A stretch of 47,148 nucleotides of DNA from Paracoccaceae bacterium (GTDB taxonomy: Bacteria; Pseudomonadota; Alphaproteobacteria; Rhodobacterales; Rhodobacteraceae): the NCBI GenBank assembly GCA_014323785.1, contig JACONJ010000008.1, positions 1 to 47,148 on the forward strand, given 5' to 3'. Under the pieces are notes generated by a model. It did not search any database. It was not told the origin of the DNA and worked only from the letters and a program-made list of their open reading frames with translations. This document shows, one piece after another, positions 1 to 9,068 of this stretch. Position numbers and translations under genes: made by a program. Every line of letters starts with the position of its first letter. Within the stretch, counting starts at the first letter, position 1.

Positions 1-383
1 CTTTGAACGTGTCAGAGCCCCTAGTGGCCTTGTTTTCGGGCGACCACATCGTTCCTTTCTCCTTCTGTCGAGGCGGCTAACTGATACCGCAGCTTCAAAA
101 GCAAGAACCGCCATGGGCTTCTTCTTGGACCAGTATCCTGCTTCCCTGTGACCACAAATAGCCCCCCGCGCATAATTGCAACCCCAAAAATGGCCGCAGG
201 GCCACTTTTTGCGAGTTATCCACAACTTTTTTGCCCGCACCCACCGGATTCCTGCACCCGACTGCCTGTTTTTCTGGCATTTCCGGGCGTGGCGAGGGGG
301 TGCGCATCGATTCGTGCCTCTGCCCGTTGAAGGGCGAATCGAAACGCCCGCGTATCACCTTCGATTCGGAAGCTGACCGCCGG
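1..383. other. Left-edge stretch without a supportable gene
   Basis: No reading frame here looks like a real protein; the longest open frames are arginine- and proline-rich and lack ribosome binding sites. One perfect DnaA-box sequence, TTATCCACA, lies at 216-224. I found no second box, AT-rich unwinding element or replication gene nearby, so it does not support an origin. The stretch adjoins RTX remnants and may be the decayed end of a larger locus lying to the left. Confidence 0.5.
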
Positions 384-608
384 TTAACCCGGCAGCACAA
401 GCTGATCCGTACGAACCGCCCGGCCAGAGTCCCTGTAACTGGCCCAGTCATTACCTGCGCCGCCGTCCAGGGTATCCTCGCCTTTGCCACCATTCAGGGT
501 GTCGTTGTCATCGCCGCCCTTCAGCATATCATCGCCGTCGCCGCCATCCAGGACGTCGGCCCCGGCACCACCGATAACAAGTTTTCCGTCGGGCTTTACC
601 CGGGTCAT
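384..608 (-). pseudogene. RTX (hemolysin-type calcium-binding) repeat fragment
   Basis: This 74-codon minus-strand frame contains four tandem glycine/aspartate nonapeptide units of the type GGxGxDxLx (for example GGAGADVLD and GGAGNDWAS), roughly residues 13-54. Such units form the calcium-binding parallel beta-roll of secreted RTX proteins. Neither an N-terminal functional domain nor the usual C-terminal secretion region is present, and the frame stops soon after the repeats. Known RTX proteins are hundreds of residues long, so I read this as a remnant. A short intact repeat protein is possible but less likely. A related intact locus lies at the right end of the window. Confidence 0.6.
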
Positions 609-1070
609 GGATATGTTCTTCTGTTTCGGCCTGCCCGGGCGCGGCCTGTTATGCCCTTATGGTATCAGGCGATTCGTCTTGTGTAGCACACGCCCTGTGC
701 CGTTGTCACCCCCTGCGGCAGGGGGCTGCTGTGTATGTGTCATCATATATAGGCACCCGCGCGGCCTGTTGCAAGCGATCCGGGGATAATTTCAGGGTGA
801 TCAGGGGGCAAATCAGGGGGAGGCAGGGGCAGATCAACTCGTTCTATCGAGTCGGAGGCGTACAGGTGGTCGTCCGGACAAATTGCCTCCCCGCCGTCCA
901 GGATATCAGCCCCCGCACGGCGGCGATCTACAGCGATTTCGCACGCGATTTGGCGTTTATTCGCACCGCTATAGCATACGCTTGGTTGGTGTGGTTGGCG
1001 CACATACGGAGCACCGCTACGGAACGGGACAGCCTGATCGCCGCATATATTCCATGTACGGGCGCGGGCG
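609..1070. other. Gap upstream of the RTX fragment, with a trace of RTX-like coding
   Basis: No intact gene is supportable between the RTX fragment and the 3' end of transketolase. On the minus strand the open frame at 743-1003 includes one RTX-like unit (GADILDGG) followed by an acidic, proline-rich stretch. This may be the upstream part of the same decayed RTX gene as 384-608. The minus-strand direction and position are consistent with one broken gene of at least 600 bases. Confidence 0.35.
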
Positions 1071-3077
1071 TCAGAGCAGTGCTTTCACCTTGGCCACCAC
1101 GATCTCTGCCGTGATGCCGAAATGTGGGTAGAGTGCGCCCGCAGGGGCCGAACTGCCAAAGCCATGCATGCCGACAAAGTCCGATTTCCCGCGTGTGCCG
1201 CACAGCCAGCGATCCCAGCCAAAGCGGATTCCGGCCTCCACCGCAACGCGAACCTTACCACCGGGCAGGATGCGCTTGCGATAAGCCTCATCCTGGGCCT
1301 CGAAAGTCTCCCAGCATGGCATAGAGATGACGCGCGTACCGACCCCCTCGGCCTGCAATAGATCGCGCGCGGCCAGAGCAATTGCCACCTCGGATCCGGT
1401 CGCCATCAGAAGCACCTGGCACCTGCCCCTAGCCGCGGCCAGGACATAGCCGCCCCGGGCAACCAGGTTCGTGGTTTTGTGCATGGTCCGGACCGTTGGC
1501 AGGCTCTGACGGCTGAGTACCAGGACCGAGGGCGTTGCGGTTTGGCCCAGGGCGATCTCCCAGGCTTCGGCGGTTTCCACCGCGTCGGCGGGACGGAAGA
1601 CCAGGCAATTAGGCGTGGCCCGCATCATCGCCAGATGCTCCACCGGCTGGTGGGTTGGTCCGTCCTCTCCCAATCCGATGGAATCATGCGTCATCACATA
1701 TTGCACGCTAACCCCCATCAGTGCCGAAAGCCGGATCGCGGCGCGGGCATAATCGGTGAAGCAAAAGAAGGTGCCGCCATAGGGCCGCACCCCGCCATGC
1801 AGTGCCATGCCGTTCATGGCGGCGGCCATGCCATGTTCACGGACGCCATAATGGATATGGCGGCCCTTGCGGTTCCCGGGGCAGAACACGCCCAGATGTG
1901 CCGTCTTGGTGTTGTTTGACCCGGTCAGGTCGGCAGAACCACCCAGGGTTTCCGGCACAATCAAATTTATCACCTCCAGCGCCATTTCGCTGGCTTTGCG
2001 GGTGGCAACCTTGGGCCGGGCCGTGCTGACCTGCTTTTTCAGGGCCTTGATCCTGGCCGACAAGCGTTTGGGCATCTGGCCGGCAAAGGCGCACATGAAC
2101 TGTGCCTGACGCGCGGACGGCATCTGGTTAAGGGCTGTTTGCCACGCCTTGCGCATCACGCGGCCACGGGTACCGAACGCCTCCCACTCGGCTTTCAGAT
2201 CGGGGGGAATCTCAAACGGGCCATGGTCCCAGCCATAGGCGGCCTTGGTATCGGCAATCACCTGCGGGTCGGTGATTGCACCATGGCCTCTGGCGGTGTC
2301 CTGCACTGCCGCGCCAAGGGCGATATGGGTTTTGCAGGCGATCAGCGCGGGCCCTTCAGAGGCTTGCGCCGCGACAATCGCGCGGTCGATATCCTCGGGG
2401 TCGTGGCCATCGCAGGGGAACACATCCCACCCGCTGGCGGCAAAGCGCGCCATCTGGTCGGTACGGTCCGACAGGCCGACCTCTCCGTCAATGGTGATGT
2501 TGTTATTGTCCCAGAACACGATCAGTTTTGACAATTCATGCCGCCCGGCCAGGCTGATCGCCTCTTGGCTGACCCCTTCCATCAGGCATCCGTCACCAGC
2601 GATGCAATAGGTGTAATGGTTGATCAGCGTTCTGCCCCAGTGTGCGCGCAAGCTCTCTTCGGCCATGGCAAAGCCGACGGCAGTGGCAAGGCCCTGACCA
2701 AGCGGCCCGGTTGTGGTTTCAATCCCTTTGGCATGGCCATATTCTGGATGGCCTGCAGTGATCGCGCCCAACTGACGGAAATTCCTGATCTGGTCCAGCG
2801 TCATATCCGCATACCCGGTCAGGTAGAGCAGCCCGTAAAGCAGCATTGAGCCATGGCCTGCCGACAGGATGAAGCGGTCGCGATTGGGCCAATCCGGCGC
2901 ACTGGCATCGAAATTCAGGTGTTGTCTGAACAGAACCGTGGCCACATCGGCCATGCCCATCGGCATCCCGGAATGGCCGGACTGCGCGGCATGAACAGCA
3001 TCAAGCGTCAGGGTCCGAAGACAGGCGGCGCACTGCCAATGGGCGGGATGCCTGGCGGCAAGGGCGATCAGATCCAA
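1071..3077 (-). CDS. tkt: Transketolase
   Basis: Transketolase moves two-carbon ketol units between sugar phosphates in the pentose phosphate pathway, using thiamine diphosphate and a divalent metal. The protein carries the N-terminal signature [13 protein letters not shown] (about residues 33-45), the thiamine-diphosphate motif GDG (161-163) followed about 28 residues later by NNN (191-193), and the pyrimidine-domain stretch ending in [11 protein letters not shown]. Length is 668 residues from the start chosen here, as expected for the family. I chose a TTG start at 3077. It gives the family-typical N-terminus ([13 protein letters not shown]) and sits 8 bases after an AGGA ribosome binding site. 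Upstream in-frame codons encode an atypical extension. In many Rhodobacterales the next gene is a glyceraldehyde-3-phosphate dehydrogenase (from memory); here RTX debris follows instead. Confidence 0.93.
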   Translation of the reverse strand: MDLIALAARHPAHWQCAACLRTLTLDAVHAAQSGHSGMPMGMADVATVLFRQHLNFDASAPDWPNRDRFILSAGHGSMLLYGLLYLTGYADMTLDQIRNFRQLGAITAGHPEYGHAKGIETTTGPLGQGLATAVGFAMAEESLRAHWGRTLINHYTYCIAGDGCLMEGVSQEAISLAGRHELSKLIVFWDNNNITIDGEVGLSDRTDQMARFAASGWDVFPCDGHDPEDIDRAIVAAQASEGPALIACKTHIALGAAVQDTARGHGAITDPQVIADTKAAYGWDHGPFEIPPDLKAEWEAFGTRGRVMRKAWQTALNQMPSARQAQFMCAFAGQMPKRLSARIKALKKQVSTARPKVATRKASEMALEVINLIVPETLGGSADLTGSNNTKTAHLGVFCPGNRKGRHIHYGVREHGMAAAMNGMALHGGVRPYGGTFFCFTDYARAAIRLSALMGVSVQYVMTHDSIGLGEDGPTHQPVEHLAMMRATPNCLVFRPADAVETAEAWEIALGQTATPSVLVLSRQSLPTVRTMHKTTNLVARGGYVLAAARGRCQVLLMATGSEVAIALAARDLLQAEGVGTRVISMPCWETFEAQDEAYRKRILPGGKVRVAVEAGIRFGWDRWLCGTRGKSDFVGMHGFGSSAPAGALYPHFGITAEIVVAKVKALL

Positions 3078-3343
3078 GGCGGAAATCCTAAATCTTTTGT
3101 CAACGGGTTCATCGATAATAGCAGAGGGCGGGCGAAGTGCAAGCGCAGGTGGCCCCGCCGCCACTGATTCGGGGGCATTGACCGTGCTTGCATGCGGAAA
3201 CTGATCCCGCAGCGCACCCAAGGGTACCAAGGCGCACGAACGCACCACCGGAAGCGGTTGCAAACTGTGGCAAAATGAACTCTACCATAAGGGGACGGGG
3301 CGCGGCCCCGCGCAGAACAGACCAGACGGGGGACCGGCACGAC

Positions 3344-4018
3344 ATGGGCGAGGGTAGCAGGTTGGAACGCATCTTGGCTTTAGAGGGTCGCCTGGCCACC
3401 GCGCTGGATCGGATTACCGGCGCGGCACAGGTGGTGGCCCCCGGCGAAACGGCAAAGATGCCGGCCGATTCTTTCCCCCCTGATGCTGACGCCATGGCCT
3501 CGGCACAATCCGCACTTGCCGCCGCGCAGGCCACCAATGCGGATCTGGCCGGGCAGATTCGTGTGCTTGAGGCCTCTCGCACGGCGGCGCGGGATGAACT
3601 GGCGCGGGTCAGGGCAACGCTGACCGAAGAAGGTGCCAGGGCCAGCGCAGGAGAGGTGGAGATACTGCGCCGCCGCGTGACGCGGTTGAGAGGCCAGATT
3701 GCCGAATTGCGGGATGAACGTGATGCCGCACTTGACCGGGTGGATGAGGTTGGCGGGGAGAGCCCCGAGGGTGCTGTTCAGACGTGCCGCGCGGCCTTGC
3801 GCCGGATGCAGACCGCCAATGCCGCCTTGACCGAGCAGTTGGAAGAGCTGCGCCATGCCTCGGCCCAGGGCGACGGGCTTGACTCTGAAATTCTGAACGC
3901 TGCCATGGCTGCCGAGTTGAACGCCCTGAAAAGTGCGCGCATGGCCGAGGCCGCCGAGATGCAGGAAATCCTCCGGGATTTGACACCGCTTGTGACAGGA
4001 GAAAACGCCAATGCCTGA
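3344..4018 (+). CDS. Predicted coiled-coil protein upstream of zapA
   Basis: This 224-residue protein is rich in alanine, glutamate, arginine and leucine, and most of it (about residues 45-200) has heptad-like spacing expected of a long coiled coil. I see no signal peptide or membrane segment. Its last 8 bases overlap the start of zapA, so the two are probably co-translated, which suggests a role in cell division or envelope organisation. That role is inference from position. The ATG at 3344 was chosen because it follows GGGGGA; upstream codons give an atypical basic sequence. It is divergent from transketolase across about 270 bases that probably hold both promoters. Confidence 0.75.
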   Translation: MGEGSRLERILALEGRLATALDRITGAAQVVAPGETAKMPADSFPPDADAMASAQSALAAAQATNADLAGQIRVLEASRTAARDELARVRATLTEEGARASAGEVEILRRRVTRLRGQIAELRDERDAALDRVDEVGGESPEGAVQTCRAALRRMQTANAALTEQLEELRHASAQGDGLDSEILNAAMAAELNALKSARMAEAAEMQEILRDLTPLVTGENANA

Positions 4019-4436
4019 GTCAGAGATCACAATCGGTGGCCGCCGCTTTTCTGTCGCCTGCCAAGAGGGGCAAGAGCCCGCGCTGGAAGCCGCCGTGCGC
4101 ATGCTGGACACTGAAGCCGCCGTCATCTTGGACCAGATTGAGCGGATGCCCACGGAACGAATGCTTTTGCTGGCCGGGCTGATGCTGGCGGACAAAATCG
4201 CCGCACTCGAGGGCGATGTTGCCCGTGTGCAAGACGAGTTGGTGACCGCGCAATCGGCCCTGGCCGCTGCCCAAGGCAAGCTGGATGATCGCGCCCGCCG
4301 TATCGCCGAGTTGGAAGAGGCCGCGCCGCCCGCGCAGGTGGCCGTGATCCCAACGCGCGTGACCGATGGCCTGGCCGAACTGGCCACCCGGGCCGAGGCC
4401 CTGGCCGATACGCTAGAGGGACACCCGGCGGGGTGA
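4011..4436 (+). CDS. zapA: Cell division protein ZapA
   Basis: ZapA is a small cytoplasmic protein that binds FtsZ and promotes bundling of its filaments at the division site. The 141-residue product starts with the family pattern (ITIGGRRFSVACQEGQE, residues 6-22), continues with the LLLAGLMLADKI helix (about 52-63), and then has a coiled coil to about residue 105. The alanine/proline-rich tail is longer than in the E. coli protein, as in many alphaproteobacteria. The start overlaps the stop of the preceding coiled-coil gene by 8 bases, indicating translational coupling. The downstream neighbour converges from the opposite strand only 7 bases away. Confidence 0.85.
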   Translation: MPESEITIGGRRFSVACQEGQEPALEAAVRMLDTEAAVILDQIERMPTERMLLLAGLMLADKIAALEGDVARVQDELVTAQSALAAAQGKLDDRARRIAELEEAAPPAQVAVIPTRVTDGLAELATRAEALADTLEGHPAG

Positions 4437-4443
4437 TCAGCCG

Positions 4444-5103
4444 CTAGAAGATCAGCGGCAGAAGGCGGGCCGCCTCGTCCACCGGTGTGGCCAGTACCCT
4501 GCGATCCTCGCCCGGATAGAATCGGGCGCGAATGGCCGTGGGCATCGGTCTGGGATGCAGCAGATGCACCTCCAGGCGGTTTATCATCGCTTCGGCCTGC
4601 CAGATATGTACCAGCGCACGCTGCGCCGCCTTGCACATGGCATAGCCACCCGCGAATTTCGGATCCCAATCATCATCAAAGAATACCGCCCGGGCCGCAG
4701 GTGCAGGGGTGATCAACGGGTCAACAAATGCAATCAGCCGCGACAATGCGCGGATATTTGTGGCGATCAGCGTGTCCAGTTCCCTGGGCTGCAGATGCGC
4801 GACAGGTGTCAGGGCCGCCGCGTAAAAGGCGGAATGCACCCAGATGTCCGCCTTGCCCCACCGATCAAAGATCGACCGGCACAGATGCGCCATCGCGCCC
4901 TCATCGGTCACATCCATCGGTGCCAGCGTCGCGGTACCGCCCTGGGCCTGGATGCGGTCATCCAAGTCTTCCAGGGCACCTGTCGTGCGGGCTACGGCAA
5001 CCACATGGGCCCCACGTGCCGCCAGCCATTCGGCCGCGGCCGCGCCGATCCCGCGGGACGCCCCGGTGACAAGTGCGATCTGTCCGGTTAAATCCGGTGT
5101 CAT
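4444..5103 (-). CDS. Short-chain dehydrogenase/reductase (SDR)
   Basis: A Rossmann-fold oxidoreductase of the classical SDR type, 219 residues. The NAD(P)-binding motif TGASRGIG is at residues 13-20. The segment corresponding to the catalytic Tyr-x-x-x-Lys reads YAMCK in GGYAMCKAAQRAL, so both active-site residues are present. The asparagine of the usual NAG motif is replaced by HSAF, which may affect activity. The ATG at 5103 is preceded by GGAG at a 6-base gap; the upstream extension looks non-coding. The substrate cannot be predicted. The gene lies on the same strand as cvpA and radA further right, which may reflect an ancestral cluster. Confidence 0.8.
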   Translation of the reverse strand: MTPDLTGQIALVTGASRGIGAAAAEWLAARGAHVVAVARTTGALEDLDDRIQAQGGTATLAPMDVTDEGAMAHLCRSIFDRWGKADIWVHSAFYAAALTPVAHLQPRELDTLIATNIRALSRLIAFVDPLITPAPAARAVFFDDDWDPKFAGGYAMCKAAQRALVHIWQAEAMINRLEVHLLHPRPMPTAIRARFYPGEDRRVLATPVDEAARLLPLIF

Positions 5104-5240
5104 GGTCCGCTCCATGCCGTTTTTGATCCGGCCTGGCAAGGGGCGGGTTGAACCGCGCCTGACGCGTGCGCTTGACTGTGCCGCACGGGTGCGGGATAAG
5201 GCCCGTACAACCACGGAATAACGACAGAAAGGAAAGGCCG

Positions 5241-5846
5241 ATGCGCCGCAACACCCCCCAAAGCCATACCCTACCCGGACCTGACAGCCTTTGGCAGAAG
5301 ATGTTTCTGGTTCTGGGTGGCACATGGTTCATTGCCGTGGCCGCGCAGATTTCGGTACCGATGTGGCCGGTGCCGATGACCCTGCAAACGCTGGCCATCC
5401 TGATCGTCGGGTTCCTGTTCGGGGCGCGCTTGGGCGCGATTACGCTTCTGGCCTATCTGGTCCAGGGTGCGCTGGGCCTACCGGTTTTCACGCCGACGAC
5501 CGCGCCGGGGATTTTGGCCTTTGCTGGACCAACCGCGGGCTTCCTGGCGGGCTTTGTGGGCATGGCCTGGCTGGCGGGCCTGGCAGCTGAGCGCGGGGTG
5601 ACGCACGGTGCGGTTCCTGCTGCACTGGCGGGCATTGTGATCTCGGCACTTCTGTATCTGCCGGGCGTGGCCTGGCCCATGGCGGTTGCCGGGGCTTTTG
5701 GGGTTGAAGCAGGCTGGGTCGGCCTGTCTGCGGCATCAATCTGGGGCGGGTTTGTTGCCCCCTTCCTGATTGGCGATGCGGTCAAGGCCGTGCTGGCGGC
5801 CCTGATTGTCGCGGGCCCGTGGAAGCTGCGTGCCCCGCGCGGCTAA
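5241..5846 (+). CDS. bioY: BioY family biotin transporter substrate-binding component
   Basis: BioY proteins are membrane-embedded S components of energy-coupling-factor transporters that capture biotin. The 201-residue product is almost entirely hydrophobic with about six membrane segments. It contains the family features QISVPMWPVPMTLQTLA (about residues 36-52) and the glycine-rich LVQGALGLPVF (about 75-85). The ATG at 5241 follows GAAAGGAAAGG. No bioM/bioN (ATPase and T component) is adjacent; in alphaproteobacteria BioY can stand alone or use distant partners. No biotin synthesis genes are visible in the window, consistent with a scavenging role. Confidence 0.9.
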   Translation: MRRNTPQSHTLPGPDSLWQKMFLVLGGTWFIAVAAQISVPMWPVPMTLQTLAILIVGFLFGARLGAITLLAYLVQGALGLPVFTPTTAPGILAFAGPTAGFLAGFVGMAWLAGLAAERGVTHGAVPAALAGIVISALLYLPGVAWPMAVAGAFGVEAGWVGLSAASIWGGFVAPFLIGDAVKAVLAALIVAGPWKLRAPRG

Positions 5847-5925
5847 CCCTGCACAAAACGACATCACCGCCCGGTTGCTCCGGTGCGGTGCCGCCCCCGT
5901 GCCTTAAGCGAAAGCACCCGTCCGG

Positions 5926-6333
5926 ATGACTCTGATCCAACTGATCTATTCCTCGCGTCCATTCGGCTTCGACCAGTCCATTCTGAACGGCATCCTGGCA
6001 ACCGCACGCCGGCACAACCCGGCCCATGACATCACCGGTGCGCTGATCTGCCGTTCGGATTTGTATCTGCAGCTTCTGGAGGGGCCGGAACAGGCGGTAG
6101 ACCGGCTGTATTGCAACATCATCTGCGATGACCGACATCTGGAGGTGCGCCAGCATCTGCGCGGCCCGATACAGAACCGGCTGTTCAGCCACTGGGCGAT
6201 GCTGGATGACCCGGCGCGCAGTTGGGTTTGGCCCCGGGAAAAGGTCAGGGACGGCGCGTTAGAACAAGCCAGCCCGATGGCGGTGCGTGACATGTTTGTG
6301 CGTCTGCGCCGTGCGGTAGCAGAAACGGGCTAG
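5926..6333 (+). CDS. BLUF-domain blue-light sensor protein
   Basis: BLUF domains bind FAD and respond to blue light through a hydrogen-bond switch between a conserved tyrosine and glutamine. This 135-residue protein is essentially a single BLUF domain. Tyr8 in LIQLIYSS, Asn31 in RRHNPAHDITG and Gln49 in LYLQLLEG are in the expected places, and the late tryptophan appears in FSHWAML. There is no fused output domain such as EAL or cyclase, so it must signal through a partner protein, as short BLUF proteins do. No partner is obvious next to it. It follows bioY by 79 bases on the same strand. Confidence 0.85.
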   Translation: MTLIQLIYSSRPFGFDQSILNGILATARRHNPAHDITGALICRSDLYLQLLEGPEQAVDRLYCNIICDDRHLEVRQHLRGPIQNRLFSHWAMLDDPARSWVWPREKVRDGALEQASPMAVRDMFVRLRRAVAETG

Positions 6334-6805
6334 GGCATTCCTCCGCCGCCTGTGGGGGCCCTGGCGTCCACCTGCAGATGGGCGCACATGTCCTGTTCGG
6401 TCATGGTGGCCAGCAGCTTTTCGCGCTGCGGGGTATCAACCCCATAAAAAACAGGGCCAAGCCGCAGGTGGACTGGCGATGCTGCAGCGCAGGCGGCCCG
6501 AAGGCCATAAAATTCGCCGCATCCGCCACGCCGATTTTGGGTAATAACCTAGTGCAATTTTGGCTTCATTTCCCACCACTACAAGACCCCGCATTCCTTG
6601 CGTAGTTTGTCGGGATTGGGGGGAGGAACGGACAGACGGGGAACCGGGCCTTCGCCCTGTCCAGGCGGCTTATTCAGTCGCTTCTGTCGCCGCGGGTAAG
6701 GGTTGAACCCACCACGGGCAGAGACTGGCCTTGTGCAGGGGGGTACCCGCTGCCTGTCACACCGGTTGCGCCTGCGCGCTGTGACAAGTGCCGCGAAAGC
6801 GTGGC
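6334..6805. other. Intergenic stretch between the BLUF gene and cvpA
   Basis: About 470 bases with no supportable gene. The open frame at 6378-6605 lacks a ribosome binding site and resembles nothing. In many proteobacteria purF follows cvpA; on the minus strand this is exactly where it would lie, but I see no purF remnant. Confidence 0.5.
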
Positions 6806-7396
6806 CTAGCTGTCGCCGGGTGCATCTGCTGGCGCGGCAGGTTCATCCTTGACCGCGTTCATCAGCTCTTCATAGCGGTTCAGAATCCAGATCGGTGCAT
6901 CGGTTGGGATTTGCGCCTCAATCCTGTCCTGCAACTGCGCGAAAATCCGGGCGGTACGGCTGTCATTGATCATCCTGACCCCGTGATCACCCGCGGCGCG
7001 ATCATAAACGATCAGCGCGACCACAATCAGCAGTACTCCGCGCACAATCCCAAAAAGAGCACCAAGCCCCGCATCAATGCCGGACAGGGCCGATTGCCGG
7101 ACAGCCAAGGAAAAGAACCGTGCCGACAGCGATAGCACCGTAAGGGCCACGGCAAAGACCGTGGCAAAGGCCAAGATGATCCCCAACTCGGTGCTGTCGC
7201 CGATGAACTCGCCGACATAGGGGATGTTACGCATCAGGGGTACGATCAAGGGGGCAAGGAAGAACGCGACAATCGCGGCGATGACCCATCCGGCGATCAC
7301 CATCGCCTCTCGTATAAAGCCGCGCGAATAGGCCAGAATGGCCGAGATCACGATGATCCCCGCCACGATTCCATCGAAGCTCGTAAAGCCCTGCAT
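6806..7396 (-). CDS. cvpA: CvpA family membrane protein
   Basis: CvpA is an inner-membrane protein named from its requirement for colicin V production in E. coli; its exact function is not settled. The 196-residue product has four membrane segments (about residues 8-23, 29-50, 70-93, 105-127), with YSRGFIREAM after the first, typical of the family. The C-terminus is hydrophilic and ends in an alanine/proline-rich tail. It lies 47 bases downstream of radA on the same strand and is probably co-transcribed with it. The usual following gene, purF, is not present. Confidence 0.88.
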   Translation of the reverse strand: MQGFTSFDGIVAGIIVISAILAYSRGFIREAMVIAGWVIAAIVAFFLAPLIVPLMRNIPYVGEFIGDSTELGIILAFATVFAVALTVLSLSARFFSLAVRQSALSGIDAGLGALFGIVRGVLLIVVALIVYDRAAGDHGVRMINDSRTARIFAQLQDRIEAQIPTDAPIWILNRYEELMNAVKDEPAAPADAPGDS

Positions 7397-7443
7397 CCCG
7401 TACCCCCGTTCGTATCGCCCCGCGAACAGGGCGGTTTGTTATC

Positions 7444-8808
7444 TTATGTGGTGCCGAACACCTTATCCATGAAACGGGTCAAATCCGGCATCGGCGTCAG
7501 GCGCAGACCCGCAGCATCGCCGATTTTACACCCATCCGGCACAATCGCCGAGGTAAAACCAAGTTTTCTGGCTTCTTTCAACCTGTTTTCGGCCTGAACC
7601 ACTGGCCGCAGTGCGCCGGACAGGCTAAGTTCCCCGAATACCACGCTCTTGGGTGGGATTGCGATATCCTCTCGCGCACTCAGAAGTGCGGCCGCCACCG
7701 CCAGATCTGCCGCCGGTTCAGAAATACGGATGCCGCCGGCGATGTTCAGATAAACATCGCGCCCCTGAAATGTGATGCCAACCCGCGCATCCAGCACCGC
7801 CAGGATCATCGACAGCCGCCCGCCATCCCAGCCCACCACCGCCCGGCGCGGCTGGCTTAGCGAGGAAGGCGCGACAAGTGCCTGAATCTCTACCAGAACC
7901 GGGCGTGTGCCCTCAATTCCGGCAAACACGACAGCACCGGGCGCGGGCGCGTCGCGGTCCGACAGAAACAGGGCGGACGGGTTGTTCACCTCGGCCAGGC
8001 CCGCACCAGTCATTTCAAAGACGCCGATTTCATCGGCGGGGCCAAAGCGATTTTTCACGCTGCGCAGGATGCGAAACTGGTGCCCGCGCTCACCTTCGAA
8101 ATACAAAACCGTGTCCACCATATGCTCAACGACGCGGGGGCCGGCGATCTGCCCCTCTTTCGTGACATGGCCGACCAGTATCACCGCCACATCACGGCAC
8201 TTGGCAAAACTGACCAGTTCATGGGCCGAGGCGCGCACCTGGGCAACCGAGCCCGGCGCGCTGTCGACGGTATCAAGCCACATGGTCTGAATCGAATCGA
8301 TGATCGCCAGATCGGGGCGTTCGGTATCCAGAACAGTCAGAATATCGCGCAGGTTGGTTTCAGTCGCAAGTTTGACCTGCGCGTCGCGCAGCCCCAGACG
8401 CTGCGCCCGAAGCCGTATCTGGGCGGTGGCTTCCTCACCCGACACATAGATAACCCTTAGCCCCGCCTTGGCAAAACTGGCGGCGGCTTGCAGCAGCAGG
8501 GTGGATTTGCCGATGCCCGGATCCCCCCCCACAAGCGCGGCAGAGGCCAGAACCATGCCACCGCCAAGCACCCGGTCCAATTCGGCCAGTCCTGAACTGC
8601 GGCGGGGCGGCGGGGCCTGTTCGGTGGCCAGATCAATCAGCGCGATGGGCTGACCCCTGGACGCACCCAGGGACGTGCCGGGCCCGGTGCCCAGCGGAAC
8701 CTCTTTGTGGACCGTGTTCCACGCTTTGCAGCTGTCGCAGCGCCCGGACCATTTCTTATGGATCGCGCCACAGGCAGAGCAGATGAATTGCGTAGCCAGT
8801 TTTGCCAT
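7444..8808 (-). CDS. radA: DNA repair protein RadA
   Basis: RadA is a RecA-like ATPase that promotes branch migration of recombination intermediates. The 454-residue protein has an N-terminal four-cysteine zinc motif (Cys10, Cys13, Cys24, Cys27), Walker A GGDPGIGKST (94-103), a Walker B-type LAIIDSIQT (about 167-175), the RadA-specific KNRFG (252-256), and a C-terminal Lon-protease-like domain (GELSLSGALRPV). Length and domain order are normal. It is divergent from groES; the intervening region holds an RTX fragment. Confidence 0.95.
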   Translation of the reverse strand: MAKLATQFICSACGAIHKKWSGRCDSCKAWNTVHKEVPLGTGPGTSLGASRGQPIALIDLATEQAPPPRRSSGLAELDRVLGGGMVLASAALVGGDPGIGKSTLLLQAAASFAKAGLRVIYVSGEEATAQIRLRAQRLGLRDAQVKLATETNLRDILTVLDTERPDLAIIDSIQTMWLDTVDSAPGSVAQVRASAHELVSFAKCRDVAVILVGHVTKEGQIAGPRVVEHMVDTVLYFEGERGHQFRILRSVKNRFGPADEIGVFEMTGAGLAEVNNPSALFLSDRDAPAPGAVVFAGIEGTRPVLVEIQALVAPSSLSQPRRAVVGWDGGRLSMILAVLDARVGITFQGRDVYLNIAGGIRISEPAADLAVAAALLSAREDIAIPPKSVVFGELSLSGALRPVVQAENRLKEARKLGFTSAIVPDGCKIGDAAGLRLTPMPDLTRFMDKVFGTT

Positions 8809-8856
8809 ATCCTGGGTTTAGCCACCCCCGCCGGACTTGACCAGCCGCACAGTAGA

Positions 8857-8940
8857 AATGCAGTTGTTACCTGGAGTGGTGGCACCATCACATTGGATGG
8901 CGTAGACCACGCGAACCTGACGGCAGAGGACTTCGATCTT
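8857..8940 (+). pseudogene. Orphan fragment of an RTX protein C-terminal module
   Basis: The plus-strand frame encodes a 28-residue stretch (from NAVVTW to AEDFDL). It closely matches the last residues of the RTX protein at the right edge of the window (AIVTWDGGTITL... DDFVF) and that protein's upstream copy of the same module. No start codon, upstream RTX repeats or signal accompanies it, and the frame continues into unrelated sequence. It sits in the radA-groES intergenic space just upstream of the groE promoter. I read it as debris from a duplicated or recombined RTX gene. Confidence 0.7.
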
Positions 8941-9032
8941 CGGATAAGCCATAAGAGGGCGGGTGCAAACCTGCCCGGGTTGCACCAAGACGAAGGGCCG
9001 CAAAAATGTAAAAATTTTCTGCAGTTGCGGTG

Positions 9033-9061
9033 TTGACCTGGGTGCAGGGCCTTCCTATATA
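9033..9061 (+). promoter_or_regulatory. groESL promoter
   Basis: TTGACC (9033-9038) and TATATA (9056-9061) are separated by 17 bases. The downstream hexamer with its preceding CC also resembles alphaproteobacterial heat-shock sigma (RpoH) promoters. Transcription should start near 9068, inside or at the edge of the CIRCE element. Confidence 0.75.
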
Positions 9062-9068
9062 CGGGTTG

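Noticed and set aside
216..224. Perfect DnaA box TTATCCACA
   Set aside because: Only one copy, with no second box, AT-rich element, parA/parB, dnaA or repABC genes nearby, so it does not support an origin.
1837..2610. Open frames antisense to transketolase
   Set aside because: They are shadows of a well-conserved gene in GC-rich DNA.
3188..3343. Long N-terminal extension of the coiled-coil gene
   Set aside because: The extension lacks a ribosome binding site and is unusually rich in arginine, proline and cysteine; the ATG at 3344 is better placed.
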